NCBI GenBank assembly: GCA_038534295.1
Contig: JBCAXA010000001.1
Coordinates: 930,001 to 994,000 of the forward strand
From: JBCAXA01 sp038534295
Lineage (GTDB): Bacteria; Pseudomonadota; Gammaproteobacteria; Steroidobacterales; Woeseiaceae
Reading direction: 5' to 3'
Length of the DNA stretch: 64,000 nt
Position numbers and translations under genes: made by a program. Under the pieces are notes generated by a model that worked only from the letters and a program-made list of their open reading frames with translations, was not told the DNA's origin and made no database searches. The stretch's first letter is position 1, and each line of letters opens with the position of its first letter. Shown here piece by piece: positions 25,296 to 33,879 of this stretch.

Positions 25296-27713
25296 ATGCC
25301 ACGGAGTCTGCTGCCAAAATTTCTCTTCGCCGCACTCGTGTTGGCGCTCGCGATCATTTGCACGGTCGCGCTTGCGCTGTACAGCAATTACACGATGCTG
25401 GCCAAAGAGCTGGTGCGCTCCGGGCTCGATCAGAACGACGAGGTCCTCAAGGCGCGACTCGAAGATCGCGCGGCAACGCTCATGCTGTCGCTGGAGCGCG
25501 AACTCGACCGACCCATCGCCGTCGAGGAAGAAGACCTGGCCGAGCTCATCGGAGATGCGCTGAGCGAGCACCCCGAACTCAAAGACTTGCAGTTCATCGC
25601 CGACTTAGAACTGGCCGTGCCGAGTGAGCCCATTTGGGACAGCGATCGACTGGTCGTTAGTCGCGCGGTGATCTACCAAGGCGAACGTCACGGCCAACTG
25701 CGCGGCAGTTTCCGCATCGACGGTGTCAGCCGCGAACTGAATACCTTTCGTGGCGAACTGACCGACATCGAACGTCGTTACCGCGCCCGCGGCGCCATCT
25801 GGGTCAGCGCAGCAACGCTGGTCATGCTGGTGGGCTGCGCGTTTCTTGCCTGGTTGACGGCGATCCGACTGATTCGCCCGATCACTCAGCTCACCCAACA
25901 AGCCAAGAGCATCAGCGAGGGCAACTACGGCAGCCAACTGCCGGTCGAACGCGACGATGAATTGGGCGAACTCGCCCAGACGTTCAACGAAATGCGCGAA
26001 CAGCTGCTGCAAACAACCATTTCGCGCGACTACATCGACAACGTGCTGGCGAGCATGAACGACGCGGTCATCGTAACGGGCGCCGACAACACGATTACCC
26101 GCATCAATGCAGCAACCACCGCGATGCTCGGCTACACAGAGGATGAGCTGTTGGGTCTTCCGGTAGACAGCGTTGTGGCCGAAACGCACCAGGAAGCATT
26201 TCGTCTCGCTGAACTCGGCAGCCGGCCGCGCGAGTCGGCGTTCCAAACCAAGGGCGGCGACACAGTGCCCGTCTCTTGGACTGGCTCAGTCATCGAAACC
26301 GAAAACCCGCTGTTCGAGGGAAGGATCTACGCGGCGCAGAACATTCGCGAGCGCAAACGCGCCGAACAGCGCATCCGCTATCTCGCCCGTATGGATGCGC
26401 TCACCAAAGTGCCGAACCGGATGCAGTTCCAGCATCTGTTGCAGCGAGCCATAGCCAGAGCGCGCCGCGAAAACCACACAATTGCGCTGCTGTACATCGA
26501 TGTCGATCAGTTCAAGGACATCAACGACACGTTCGGACATCTCGCCGGCGATGCCGCCCTCGAAACGCTGACTCAGCGACTCGCCCGCCAGCTGCCCGAA
26601 AAAAGCGTTGTCGGCCGACTCGCCGGCGACGAATTCGCGGTAATTCTCGACGAGCTCTCACCGGGGCAGCGCCAGCGCGACGAGGTCATGCGTCTCGCGC
26701 GCTCTGCATTGAATCGTTTGGCGGAGCCGTTCGACGTACAGGGCCACGAGGTGTTCATGACGGCCAGTCTCGGCATCGCGTTCTACCCGAGCGACGCGCG
26801 CAACGTCATCGATCTGATTCGCAATGCCGACGCGGCGCTTTATCACGCGAAAAAAGCCGGCGGCAATCGCTACGAGATTTACCGCGCCGACATGAACGAG
26901 GCGGCCGTCGAGCGCCTGATGCTGAAGAGCAAGCTGCGCCGCTCGTTCGAACGTAACGAGTTGCTGCTGCATTACCAGCCGAAATACAGCCTGCTGGACG
27001 GCCGAGTCGTAGGCGCCGAGGCGTTGGTGCGTTGGGATCTGCCGGAGCGCGGCCTGATCATGCCGTCAGAGTTCATTCCGCTAGCCGAAGAGACCAATTT
27101 GATCGTCGAGATCGGCGAATGGGTGTTAGAGCGTGTCTGCGCCGACTACCGCGACTGGCAACAGAGCATTGCGGACCCCGGCCGCGTTGCCATCAATCTG
27201 TCGCTGAAACAGCTGCGGCGCACGCAGTTTGTCGAAAAAACCGCCCGGCAGTTCCGCCGTGCCGGCGTATCGCCAACGAGCTTCGAGTTTGAAATCACCG
27301 AAACGACCATCATGGAGGATCCGGACAAAACGATCCGGACTCTTGACGAGCTGTATGCGCTCGGCGTGCATCTAGCGATCGACGATTTCGGCACCGGCTA
27401 CAGCTCGCTGAGCGCGCTGCAACAGTTTCCGATTCAAACCTTGAAAATCGACCGCTCGTTCGTCCGTGATGCCGCGGTCGATGCAGACGACGCGACCATT
27501 GTTGCGACGATCATCGACATGGGCCGCAGCCTCAAAATGGACGTCGTCGCCGAAGGTGTCGAAACCACCGAGCAGCTCGGCTTTCTGCAAACGCTCAACT
27601 GCAACTTCGTGCAGGGCCTGTTGTTCGGTGAGCCGATGTCGGCGCAGGATTACCGCGACTTGCTGTTGGCGCAGGAAGAAGGGACCAACCAACACCGCGC
27701 GCTGTTCGCCTGA
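25296..27713 (+). CDS. Membrane GGDEF/EAL cyclic-di-GMP protein (HAMP-PAS-GGDEF-EAL)
   Basis: An 805-residue sensor. TM1 7-29, periplasmic domain 30-165, TM2 167-190, HAMP 190-242, PAS about 245-355, GGDEF 360-530 and EAL 545-795. The cyclase motif is RLAGDEF (443-447), with Ala in place of the first Gly; no RxxD inhibitory site is visible five residues before it. The phosphodiesterase side looks complete: EALVRW, N in AINLSL, the E of ITETTIM, DDFGTGYSS and EGVET. I infer a c-di-GMP phosphodiesterase in which the GGDEF part may be regulatory or weakly active. The 258-base gap upstream holds its promoter region; I see no gene there. Confidence 0.92.
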   Translation: MPRSLLPKFLFAALVLALAIICTVALALYSNYTMLAKELVRSGLDQNDEVLKARLEDRAATLMLSLERELDRPIAVEEEDLAELIGDALSEHPELKDLQFIADLELAVPSEPIWDSDRLVVSRAVIYQGERHGQLRGSFRIDGVSRELNTFRGELTDIERRYRARGAIWVSAATLVMLVGCAFLAWLTAIRLIRPITQLTQQAKSISEGNYGSQLPVERDDELGELAQTFNEMREQLLQTTISRDYIDNVLASMNDAVIVTGADNTITRINAATTAMLGYTEDELLGLPVDSVVAETHQEAFRLAELGSRPRESAFQTKGGDTVPVSWTGSVIETENPLFEGRIYAAQNIRERKRAEQRIRYLARMDALTKVPNRMQFQHLLQRAIARARRENHTIALLYIDVDQFKDINDTFGHLAGDAALETLTQRLARQLPEKSVVGRLAGDEFAVILDELSPGQRQRDEVMRLARSALNRLAEPFDVQGHEVFMTASLGIAFYPSDARNVIDLIRNADAALYHAKKAGGNRYEIYRADMNEAAVERLMLKSKLRRSFERNELLLHYQPKYSLLDGRVVGAEALVRWDLPERGLIMPSEFIPLAEETNLIVEIGEWVLERVCADYRDWQQSIADPGRVAINLSLKQLRRTQFVEKTARQFRRAGVSPTSFEFEITETTIMEDPDKTIRTLDELYALGVHLAIDDFGTGYSSLSALQQFPIQTLKIDRSFVRDAAVDADDATIVATIIDMGRSLKMDVVAEGVETTEQLGFLQTLNCNFVQGLLFGEPMSAQDYRDLLLAQEEGTNQHRALFA

Positions 27714-27838
27714 AGAGCGCTGAAAATCGCATTATGTGCGGTTTAAGCCATTGATAAATCAGTATATTGCGCCGTCGTATTGCAATCGTCGGCCGGCTGT
27801 GAAGAATTTGTGACCCGGTTCGTCAGTTGGAGAACACG

Positions 27839-28207
27839 TTGACCGAAAACAGACAAAAAACCGCAGCGGTCGCGACCTTGATCGCCCTGCTAGGCGCATG
27901 GTCGGCGGCTGACGCCTGCGAATACCCGAAGAAACCCGATATTCCGGACGGCCGCAACGCGTCCGAAAAAGAAATGGTCGAAAGTCAGCGCGCCATCAAG
28001 GCGTACATGACGGACATGTCGGAATACCGCAGCTGTCTCGACACCGAAAGCCAGGCGGCCAAAGTCGATGGCGAGGATCCGAACATCACCGCACAGCGGG
28101 ACCGCATCACGGCACAGCGTCACAACGCCGCTGTCGATGAGGAAAATCGCCACGTTGAGGCCTTCAACGAGCAAGTTCGCGCGTTCAAGGCGGAAAACGA
28201 CAAATAG
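27839..28207 (+). CDS. Small exported protein of unknown function
   Basis: A protein of about 122 residues with an N-terminal hydrophobic signal (TAAVATLIALLGAWSAADA) and a highly charged, helical mature part (EYPKKPDIPDGRNASEKEMV..., DEENRHVEAFNEQVRAF) with two cysteines, C at the mature N-terminus and one in YRSCLD. TTG 27839 has GGAGA five bases before it and is the likely start; TTG 27827 is in frame too. The family is not recognised. Confidence 0.65.
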   Translation: MTENRQKTAAVATLIALLGAWSAADACEYPKKPDIPDGRNASEKEMVESQRAIKAYMTDMSEYRSCLDTESQAAKVDGEDPNITAQRDRITAQRHNAAVDEENRHVEAFNEQVRAFKAENDK

Positions 28208-28217
28208 TTTTGCTGCG

Positions 28218-28619
28218 TTACCAGCGTTTCTTGAATTGGGTCGGGTTGGCCCAGTGCTCGGCGTTGTTCCAATCGCGCGGCTGATTGCAGCGGGCAAGGT
28301 CGTAGGCGTAGGCGAATCGGTCCTCGAAAGCGCCTGCCGGATCAAATCCCAACGCCAGTAGTTCGGTTTGCAGTGTCTGGGCAGCCGGCTCGGCGCGTAG
28401 CCAGACGATCTGCGGCACGAGGCGTGATCTGAGACGAGCGAGCTCGGTCAGCGCGTCGCGGTCATCGCGGTCATCGAAAAAACCAGCAACGACAATGGCG
28501 CCGCCGCTGGCCACCAGCGGCTCGAGTTTGGTGTCGGCCGCGAGCTCGCGCGCGCCGGCGGCACCCTCCTCGCTATCGAAGCAGAGTTGCCAAAGACGGC
28601 GGACGTCGCTCGGGTTCAT
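28218..28619 (-). CDS. DUF6231-like protein, last gene of the psp operon
   Basis: A 133-residue cytosolic protein. The middle forms alternating strand-helix segments (GGAIVVAGFFDDRDD, RLVPQIVWLRAE, LQTELLALGFDP) and the C-terminus is PRDWNNAEHWANPTQFKKRW. That Trp/Asn-rich end resembles DUF6231 proteins of Pseudomonas, although I make this link from memory. It follows the second pspB-like gene by five bases, so it is probably part of the envelope-stress transcript. Function unknown. Confidence 0.6.
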   Translation of the reverse strand: MNPSDVRRLWQLCFDSEEGAAGARELAADTKLEPLVASGGAIVVAGFFDDRDDRDALTELARLRSRLVPQIVWLRAEPAAQTLQTELLALGFDPAGAFEDRFAYAYDLARCNQPRDWNNAEHWANPTQFKKRW

Positions 28620-28624
28620 GGTTA

Positions 28625-28855
28625 CTACAAGCTGTTGATCTTCCGTGACAGATCGTCGCGCGGATCGGTGACGATCTTCTCGAGCGTACGGACGCGCTCC
28701 TCGAGCAGATCGATACGAGCGTTCAGATCGTCGGCTTCGTTCAAGTCCTCGCGATCGCGCTCAGCGCGGGAGCGGTATTTGAAATAGTCGCGTAACGCCA
28801 TCGAACCGAAGATCGTCAAGATGATGAGAAATGCGAGAATGTGTGCTGACTGCAT
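28625..28855 (-). CDS. Second PspB-like small membrane protein
   Basis: A 76-residue protein with one N-terminal transmembrane helix (5-22) and a cytosolic leucine-zipper coiled coil (ADDLNARIDLLEERVRTLEKIV), ending in DLSRKINSL. The plan is that of PspB, which passes membrane-stress signals to PspA. Compared with the first pspB-like gene (29558-29785), the coiled-coil registers match (RMEDRVHALETILDD), so this looks like a duplicated copy. It sits 27 bases after the second pspC-like gene. Confidence 0.75.
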   Translation of the reverse strand: MQSAHILAFLIILTIFGSMALRDYFKYRSRAERDREDLNEADDLNARIDLLEERVRTLEKIVTDPRDDLSRKINSL

Positions 28856-28882
28856 ACGTCCGGTGCCCTCCCCAGTAGTTTC

Positions 28883-29299
28883 CTAAAGTCTGTCGAATTC
28901 CCGATCGAGCCGATACCGCGACGACGTTACGTGGCGCTCCAGGTTCGCTAAACGCGCGTCGAGCTGCTGAAAACGCCGGTGTACGTCGCTGAGTGTACGC
29001 TTTGGCCGTGAACGCACGGCTTTGCGAAACGCGCGCTCTTCGGGTTCATCGTAGTACGTTTGGGGCCGCTTGCGCGCCGGCACCAGAATCCACAGTGCGA
29101 TGTAGATCAAAAAGGTCATTGGCGCGAACGCGATGGCGCCGATGACGGTTAGCAGACGCGTCGCGCCGAGCGAAAAGCCAAAGTAGTCGGCGATACCGGC
29201 ACAAACTCCGCCGAGCCACGCGCGCGATTTGTCGCGGAAAAAGCGTCGGCCCGACAGTCGGCCGTGTTCGTCGCGCCTATACACGGTAGTCGCGACCAC
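28883..29299 (-). CDS. Second PspC-domain protein
   Basis: A 138-residue protein with a PspC domain: LGGVCAGIADYFGFSLGATR and then membrane segments in LTVIGAIAFAPMTFLIYIALWILV (about 50-72). A longer cytosolic tail (RSRPKRTLSDVHRRFQQLDARL) ends in a coiled coil, as in E. coli PspC. The N-terminus overlaps the end of the first pspC-like gene by 23 bases. Of the two copies, this one has the more complete PspC layout. Confidence 0.85.
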   Translation of the reverse strand: MVATTVYRRDEHGRLSGRRFFRDKSRAWLGGVCAGIADYFGFSLGATRLLTVIGAIAFAPMTFLIYIALWILVPARKRPQTYYDEPEERAFRKAVRSRPKRTLSDVHRRFQQLDARLANLERHVTSSRYRLDREFDRL

Positions 29300-29561
29300 T
29301 GCGCCAGAAGCGACGTTCGTCGCAATGACAGCCGTTGCCGAGCGAGCGCTGCTTCAGCAGCAACGACGCAACGATGTAGACGAGCGCGGTCGGCACGGTG
29401 AACAGCAACAAACTGATCAACGCAACGATCCGGACCGCAAGAATCTGGATATCAAAGTAATGGGCAATTCCGGCGCAGACCCCAAAAAACCAGCCATTGT
29501 CGCGGTCCCGGTACAGCCCGTTGAAGCGGCCGCCAATTCGTTCATGGCATTCGCAGCTCAT
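29277..29561 (-). CDS. First PspC-domain protein
   Basis: A 94-residue protein consisting mainly of the PspC domain: WFFGVCAGIAHYFDIQILAV, then the membrane segment VALISLLLFTVPTALVYIVASLLL (47-69). The N-terminus MSCECHERIGGRF carries two closely spaced cysteines. It lacks the coiled-coil tail of the second copy. It overlaps its upstream neighbour pspB by four bases (ATGA-type) and the next gene by 23, so translation is coupled. Confidence 0.82.
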   Translation of the reverse strand: MSCECHERIGGRFNGLYRDRDNGWFFGVCAGIAHYFDIQILAVRIVALISLLLFTVPTALVYIVASLLLKQRSLGNGCHCDERRFWRSGRDYRV

Positions 29562-29785
29562 CGTTTATTCCTCCAGTCAGTGTCTTTGTCGTCCAAGATG
29601 GTCTCTAGGGCGTGTACCCGGTCTTCCATGCGCTGGGCGTGGTCCCAAAGATCCTTCAGCAGCTTCTCGTCGGCCTCCGACAGCTCACGCAACTTCTTCC
29701 ACTGCGTCGTGTAGTGGAAGATGATCATCAGTGGTACTGGGATACATAAAATCAGTATCAGTACGACCAACACGGCGTTGCTCAT
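29558..29785 (-). CDS. pspB: Phage shock protein B (PspB-like)
   Basis: A 75-residue protein with a single N-terminal transmembrane helix (4-25) and a cytosolic coiled coil (LSEADEKLLKDLWDHAQRM, EDRVHALETILDDK). E. coli PspB has the same size and order, including a closing DPxWR-like DTDWRNK. Together with PspC it senses inner-membrane damage and releases PspF from PspA. It is located 18 bases after pspA. Confidence 0.9.
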   Translation of the reverse strand: MSNAVLVVLILILCIPVPLMIIFHYTTQWKKLRELSEADEKLLKDLWDHAQRMEDRVHALETILDDKDTDWRNKR

Positions 29786-29803
29786 CGGTGGTCCTCGGCA
29801 GCC

Positions 29804-30481
29804 TTATGCGTTGTTGTCGCTGCGATTAGCAGCGCGGCGTTTCAGTTCGGCCAATTCCGCGTTGATCGCTTCCTCGGACTCAAGCGACGCAAATTCGTGG
29901 TTCAGATCTTTCGGCAAGCCGAGATCGTAGGCCTCGACCCGCCCCTCGACGTCATCCATACGCCGCTCGTACTGCTCAAAGCGCACCAGTGCGTCGTCGA
30001 TTTTGTAGTCGTGCAGCTTGCGGCGCGCCGCCAATCGATTGGTCGCGGTTTTGTGGCGAGCAATCAGCGACTTTTGCCGGTTCTTGGCATCCGCGAGCTT
30101 GGTCTCGAGCCGCGTGATGTCCTCGTTGAGTTTGTTGAGGCCTTCATCGATCGCCTCGTAATCGGCACGCAGCGTCTCGGCGGCCTTAACCGCGTGGCTT
30201 TTTTCGACCAGCGCCGCTTTGGCTAGGTCTTCGCGACCCTTAGAAAGCGCCAGCTCGGCTTTTTTTTCCCAACCGGCTTGCTCGTCTTCGAGCGCGGTCA
30301 GTTTACGGTTGAGTTCCTTTTTGTCCGCAATGGAGCGTGCGGCCGCGGTACGAACCTCGACCAGCGTGTCCTCCATCTCCTGAATCATCAGGCGGACGAT
30401 TTTTTCCGGATCCTCGGCCTTGTCGAGAATCGCGTTGATATTCGAATTAACGATATCGCTGAAGCGCGAAAAGATGCCCAT
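29804..30481 (-). CDS. pspA: Phage shock protein A (ESCRT-III-like membrane repair protein)
   Basis: A 225-residue, almost entirely helical protein: MGIFSRFSDIVNSNINAILD (amphipathic membrane-binding helix) and KIVRLMIQEMEDTLVEVRTA are signature regions, with long coiled coils through about residue 190. PspA both inhibits the activator PspF and coats damaged inner membrane to keep the proton gradient. It is first in the operon, behind a sigma-54-type promoter at 30519-30536, and divergent from pspF. The C-terminus RAANRSDNNA is short. Confidence 0.95.
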   Translation of the reverse strand: MGIFSRFSDIVNSNINAILDKAEDPEKIVRLMIQEMEDTLVEVRTAAARSIADKKELNRKLTALEDEQAGWEKKAELALSKGREDLAKAALVEKSHAVKAAETLRADYEAIDEGLNKLNEDITRLETKLADAKNRQKSLIARHKTATNRLAARRKLHDYKIDDALVRFEQYERRMDDVEGRVEAYDLGLPKDLNHEFASLESEEAINAELAELKRRAANRSDNNA

Positions 30482-30518
30482 CGTGTCTTCCTCACAAAGA
30501 AAGCGTTCGCTGTATGTA

Positions 30519-30536
30519 AAGCAGTTTCCGTGCCAG
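30519..30536 (-). promoter_or_regulatory. Sigma-54 promoter of the psp operon
   Basis: On the minus strand the sequence reads TGGCACG, four bases (GAAA), then CTGC, with the -24 GG and -12 GC correctly spaced. Only the first base of the -12 box (C for T) departs from TGGCACG-N4-TTGC. It lies about 40 bases upstream of pspA. The AT-rich 30550-30655 stretch between the divergent genes is where PspF enhancer sites and an IHF site would be expected. Confidence 0.85.
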
Positions 30537-30664
30537 AGTTGCTAGATAGCTCTAAGATGCTGTTTTTAAACATTTTTATAAGAAAAAGCGCAACCAATTC
30601 GAACTACAGGTATTAAAATTTTTCTCACTATTTGGTATTTTTACTTAAATTTTGAGGAAAACTT

Positions 30665-31696
30665 TTGGCAGACCGTGGATCCCTGCCAGCCGTCATCGGC
30701 GAGGCACCGGCGTTTATCGAGATGCTCGAGCACGTCTCGCGCGCCGCCCTGGTCGCGAAGCCGGTACTGGTGGTCGGAGAAAGAGGTACCGGTAAGGAGC
30801 TCATCGCATCGCGGCTGCACTTTCTGTCGCCCCGCTGGGAGCAGATGCTGGTCAAGGTCAATTGCGCAGCGCTGACCGAAAGCATTCTCGAATCGGAGCT
30901 CTTCGGTCACGAGGCAGGCGCGTTTACCGGCGCGGTGAAACAACATCGCGGCCACTTCGAGCGTGCTGACGGCGGCACGCTAATACTGGACGAACTCGGC
31001 ACCACGTCGTTGCGCATGCAGGAGAAAATCCTGCGCGTCATTGAATACGGCGAGTTCGAGCGCGTGGGCGGCACCGACACACTCAGTGTCGACGTACGAA
31101 TCGTCGCTAGCACGAACGTCGATCTCGAATCGCTGACGGCTGCTGGCCGGTTTCGAGCCGATCTGCTTGATCGGCTCGCCTTTGATGTCATCACGATTCC
31201 GCCGCTGCGCCATCGCGTCGAAGACATCCTGCCGCTCGCCAACGCGTTTGGGGTGGCGATGGCCGCCGAGCTGCGCTACGACCTCTTTCCGGGATTCACC
31301 GCCCGAGCCGCGTCGGCGCTGCTTCGCCATCGCTGGCCCGGCAATGTGCGCGAACTCAAAAACGCCGTTGAGCGCTCGGTGTACCGTCAGGAAGAGCCAG
31401 AGCGAAAAATTAGCCGAATCGTGTTCGATCCGTTTGCCTCGCCGTTCCGACTGCGCGGCGAATCGGCGCGCCGCAGCGACACACAACCGCGATCGACCGG
31501 CGACGACGCGCTGGCGCTGCCGGTCAAACTGAAATCGTCCGTGCGTAGCTTTGAGAAACGCCTGGTACGCGCTGCGCTGGAACGCGCCAACTACCAGCAG
31601 AAAGTCGCCGCCGATTTACTCGGCCTCAACTATCACCAATTGCGCAATCTTTTGAAGAAGCACGCGCTGTCGCCGCGCGCAGCCGCTGAGCCGTAG
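30665..31696 (+). CDS. pspF: Psp operon transcriptional activator PspF
   Basis: A 343-residue sigma-54 activator. It starts directly with the AAA+ domain: Walker A GERGTGKELIA, the sigma-54-contact loop GAFTGA, Walker B GGTLILDEL, and the sensor/arginine finger region. The C-terminus is a Fis-type helix-turn-helix (NYQQKVAADLLGLNYHQLRN). There is no receiver domain, as expected for PspF, which is controlled by PspA binding. It starts at TTG 30665 with GAGGA six bases ahead. Divergent from the psp operon it activates. Confidence 0.93.
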   Translation: MADRGSLPAVIGEAPAFIEMLEHVSRAALVAKPVLVVGERGTGKELIASRLHFLSPRWEQMLVKVNCAALTESILESELFGHEAGAFTGAVKQHRGHFERADGGTLILDELGTTSLRMQEKILRVIEYGEFERVGGTDTLSVDVRIVASTNVDLESLTAAGRFRADLLDRLAFDVITIPPLRHRVEDILPLANAFGVAMAAELRYDLFPGFTARAASALLRHRWPGNVRELKNAVERSVYRQEEPERKISRIVFDPFASPFRLRGESARRSDTQPRSTGDDALALPVKLKSSVRSFEKRLVRAALERANYQQKVAADLLGLNYHQLRNLLKKHALSPRAAAEP

Positions 31697-31700
31697 CGTG

Positions 31701-32618
31701 TTAGGCGTCGGCTTCGGTCCGATACCGGCGCATGTACACCGCCAGAGCGCCGAAACCAACCGCGACCGCAACCCCTGCCCAGGTATTGACCGACGTCAGG
31801 AGGCCCATCATGTCGATAAATTCGGTCGGGTCGATGCCGCGAAACGGATCGTCTTCGCTGGGCAGTGCTTCGGGATCAAAGCGAAACGATGCCGAATAGG
31901 CGCGTGGGAAGTGACCAAACACGATGTTGGCGAAATGCCGCGAGCTAAAAATCAGCTGCTCGAGCAGCGGAATTAGCAGAAACGGCAGTACGGCCCACAA
32001 GAAGGGCGCCTTTTTGACCAGTGAGGAGCAGGCAATGAACCAGCCAATGAACGGCAGCGTCAACAGACTGCTGGCAAACAGCGTGTACGCCGAGAACCCA
32101 AACACCTGCGTCAGCGACAGCGGCCCCCAGATCAACTTGCCGGCATCGCCGCTGCCAGCCCAGATCACCATGGTCGCGACAATCAGAAACAGCACCTGCA
32201 GTAACGCCAGCACGGCGAAAAACACGAGTGGTGCCGCAATCGCCGCCGTCGCAAACTTTGAGACGACGGTCTCGACGTCGGTGATCGGCAGCGAGCGCCA
32301 GAACAACACGCTGCGATCCTTGCGCTCTGAGTAAAGCGCATCGAGACAGTAGAAAAACACCGTGAAGAACAGCACCAGATTGATGAGCCCAACCGGTGCG
32401 AGCAACAAACCGTTGATACCGGTCGCGGTACCTTGCGACGGCACAATATTTAGCGCCGCCACCATGCCGGAGGCGCCGACTTCCGCGGAAGCAAGCCCGA
32501 TCACCAGCGGAATCAACGCACCGAGAAAGATCAGCCCAGCAACCACGGCCGGAGCGACGACCAGCGAGCGATGCTCCCAGAACTCGCGGCGCACGAGCAT
32601 CAGCATGCGACCCATCAC
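31701..32618 (-). CDS. ABC-2 type transporter permease
   Basis: A 305-residue inner membrane protein with six hydrophobic segments (about 20-42, 65-87, 110-140, 150-175, 185-205 and 275-295), the plan of ABC-2 permeases. It couples to the ATPase whose stop overlaps its start (ATGA, 32615-32618). The phrase YSERKDRSVLFWRSLPITDVETV is typical of permeases in YtrA-regulated exporters. The substrate is unknown; related Gram-positive operons respond to cell-wall antibiotics. Confidence 0.9.
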   Translation of the reverse strand: MMGRMLMLVRREFWEHRSLVVAPAVVAGLIFLGALIPLVIGLASAEVGASGMVAALNIVPSQGTATGINGLLLAPVGLINLVLFFTVFFYCLDALYSERKDRSVLFWRSLPITDVETVVSKFATAAIAAPLVFFAVLALLQVLFLIVATMVIWAGSGDAGKLIWGPLSLTQVFGFSAYTLFASSLLTLPFIGWFIACSSLVKKAPFLWAVLPFLLIPLLEQLIFSSRHFANIVFGHFPRAYSASFRFDPEALPSEDDPFRGIDPTEFIDMMGLLTSVNTWAGVAVAVGFGALAVYMRRYRTEADA

Positions 32619-33475
32619 GCGGCACCTCCACCGCGCAGCACGGCGACGAACAAGTCCGATATTGACGGCGTGCGAGTTTCGCCGAGTTTGGCGAGCTGCT
32701 CACGCGCAACGCCATCAAACAAGAAAATCGTCTTGCCGAAGCCTTGGCGGATCGACAGCGGGTTCAGCCGGCGGGCCTCCTCGGCGGACTCGCCCGAGGC
32801 CATCACCTCGACGTAGCGATCGGTTATCGCCTCGGTGGTTGTGTCGAGCACAATGCGCCCGCCATCAATGAACATGACGTCGGTGAGAATGTGCTCTAAC
32901 TCGTCGACCTGATGCGTCGTAACGATGATGGTCTTCTCGCCATCGTAGTAGTCGCCGAGAAGCCGCGAGTAAAAGTCTTTACGAAACAGAATATCGAGAC
33001 CGAGCGTCGGCTCATCGAGGATCAGGAGCTCGGCGTCAATAGCCATGATGATCGCAAGGTGCAGCTGCACGATCATGCCTTTCGACAGCGTGCCGACCTT
33101 GGCGGTTTTGCGAATTTTGGTTTCGCGAAGCAGCGTTTCGGCCTGGCTGCGCGAAAAGCCGGGGTGCATTTCGGTAACGAAATCGAGCAGCCGATCGACA
33201 GTAATCCATTTCGGCAGCACGGCAACGTCAGAGACGTACGCAATGCGTTGCATTAGCTCTTTGCGCTGCTGAAACGGATCGAGCCCCAACACCGAAAGCT
33301 CGCCGGTGAATGTGGTGAGGCCAAGCACGGCGTTCAACAGCGTGGTCTTACCCGCGCCATTCGGTCCGATCAGCCCAACGATGCGGCCGGGCTGGATACT
33401 GAAGCTAACGTCATCGACGGCGCGGGTGGCGCCATAGAACTTGCTGAGGGAGCTCGCCTCGATCAGAGCGGTCAA
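32615..33475 (-). CDS. ABC transporter ATP-binding protein
   Basis: A 286-residue ABC-2 ATPase. Walker A GLIGPNGAGKTTL (35-47), Q-loop near YVSDVAVLPKW, ABC signature LSKGMIVQLHLAIIMA (Lys in place of the second Gly), Walker B LLILDEPTLGLD, and the H-loop in IVTTHQVDEL. Its start overlaps the GntR gene before it and its end overlaps the permease, so all three are translationally coupled. It drives the exporter formed with the 31701-32618 permease. Confidence 0.93.
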   Translation of the reverse strand: MTALIEASSLSKFYGATRAVDDVSFSIQPGRIVGLIGPNGAGKTTLLNAVLGLTTFTGELSVLGLDPFQQRKELMQRIAYVSDVAVLPKWITVDRLLDFVTEMHPGFSRSQAETLLRETKIRKTAKVGTLSKGMIVQLHLAIIMAIDAELLILDEPTLGLDILFRKDFYSRLLGDYYDGEKTIIVTTHQVDELEHILTDVMFIDGGRIVLDTTTEAITDRYVEVMASGESAEEARRLNPLSIRQGFGKTIFLFDGVAREQLAKLGETRTPSISDLFVAVLRGGGAA

Positions 33476-33846
33476 TCGTCATCTCCGGAGCCGTTTTTCA
33501 CAGCGCCGAACAACGCGTCGGGACTTAAACCGAGGCGCTCGATCGTTGCGTGGATGCGCGGCCATTCTTCTTCAATGAATCGCTGACGTTCGTCCTTGAG
33601 CAACTGATCGCGCGCTCCTTCGAGAACGAACATGCCGCGACCCCGTTTTTTCTCCACCAGCCCCTCGTCAACGAGTTCTTGATAACCCTTGAGGACAGTC
33701 AGCGGATTGAGTCGGTACTCCTGAGCGACGTTTCGAACGCTCGGCAACACATCGCCGTCGTTCAAAACGCCCTCGAGAATCATCGCGACCACCCGATCCC
33801 GTAACTGCCGATAAATCGGCTGATTGTCGTTCCAGGTATCGGACAT
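33472..33846 (-). CDS. GntR family regulator, YtrA subfamily
   Basis: A protein of about 124 residues. The winged helix-turn-helix (PIYRQLRDRVVAMILEGVLN, then GDVLPSVRNVAQEYRLNPLTV, LKGYQELVDEGLVEKKRGRG) is followed by only a short helical tail, the mark of the YtrA subfamily, which regulates ABC exporters encoded in the same operon. ATG 33846 gives the common start before DTWNDNQPIY; a TTG at 33864 is in frame. It is directly followed by the ATPase with a four-base overlap and probably represses its own operon at 34267-34288. Confidence 0.92.
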   Translation of the reverse strand: MSDTWNDNQPIYRQLRDRVVAMILEGVLNDGDVLPSVRNVAQEYRLNPLTVLKGYQELVDEGLVEKKRGRGMFVLEGARDQLLKDERQRFIEEEWPRIHATIERLGLSPDALFGAVKNGSGDDD

Positions 33847-33879
33847 CAGTACTGCGGCGGACAACGTTACGTGCCCGTG

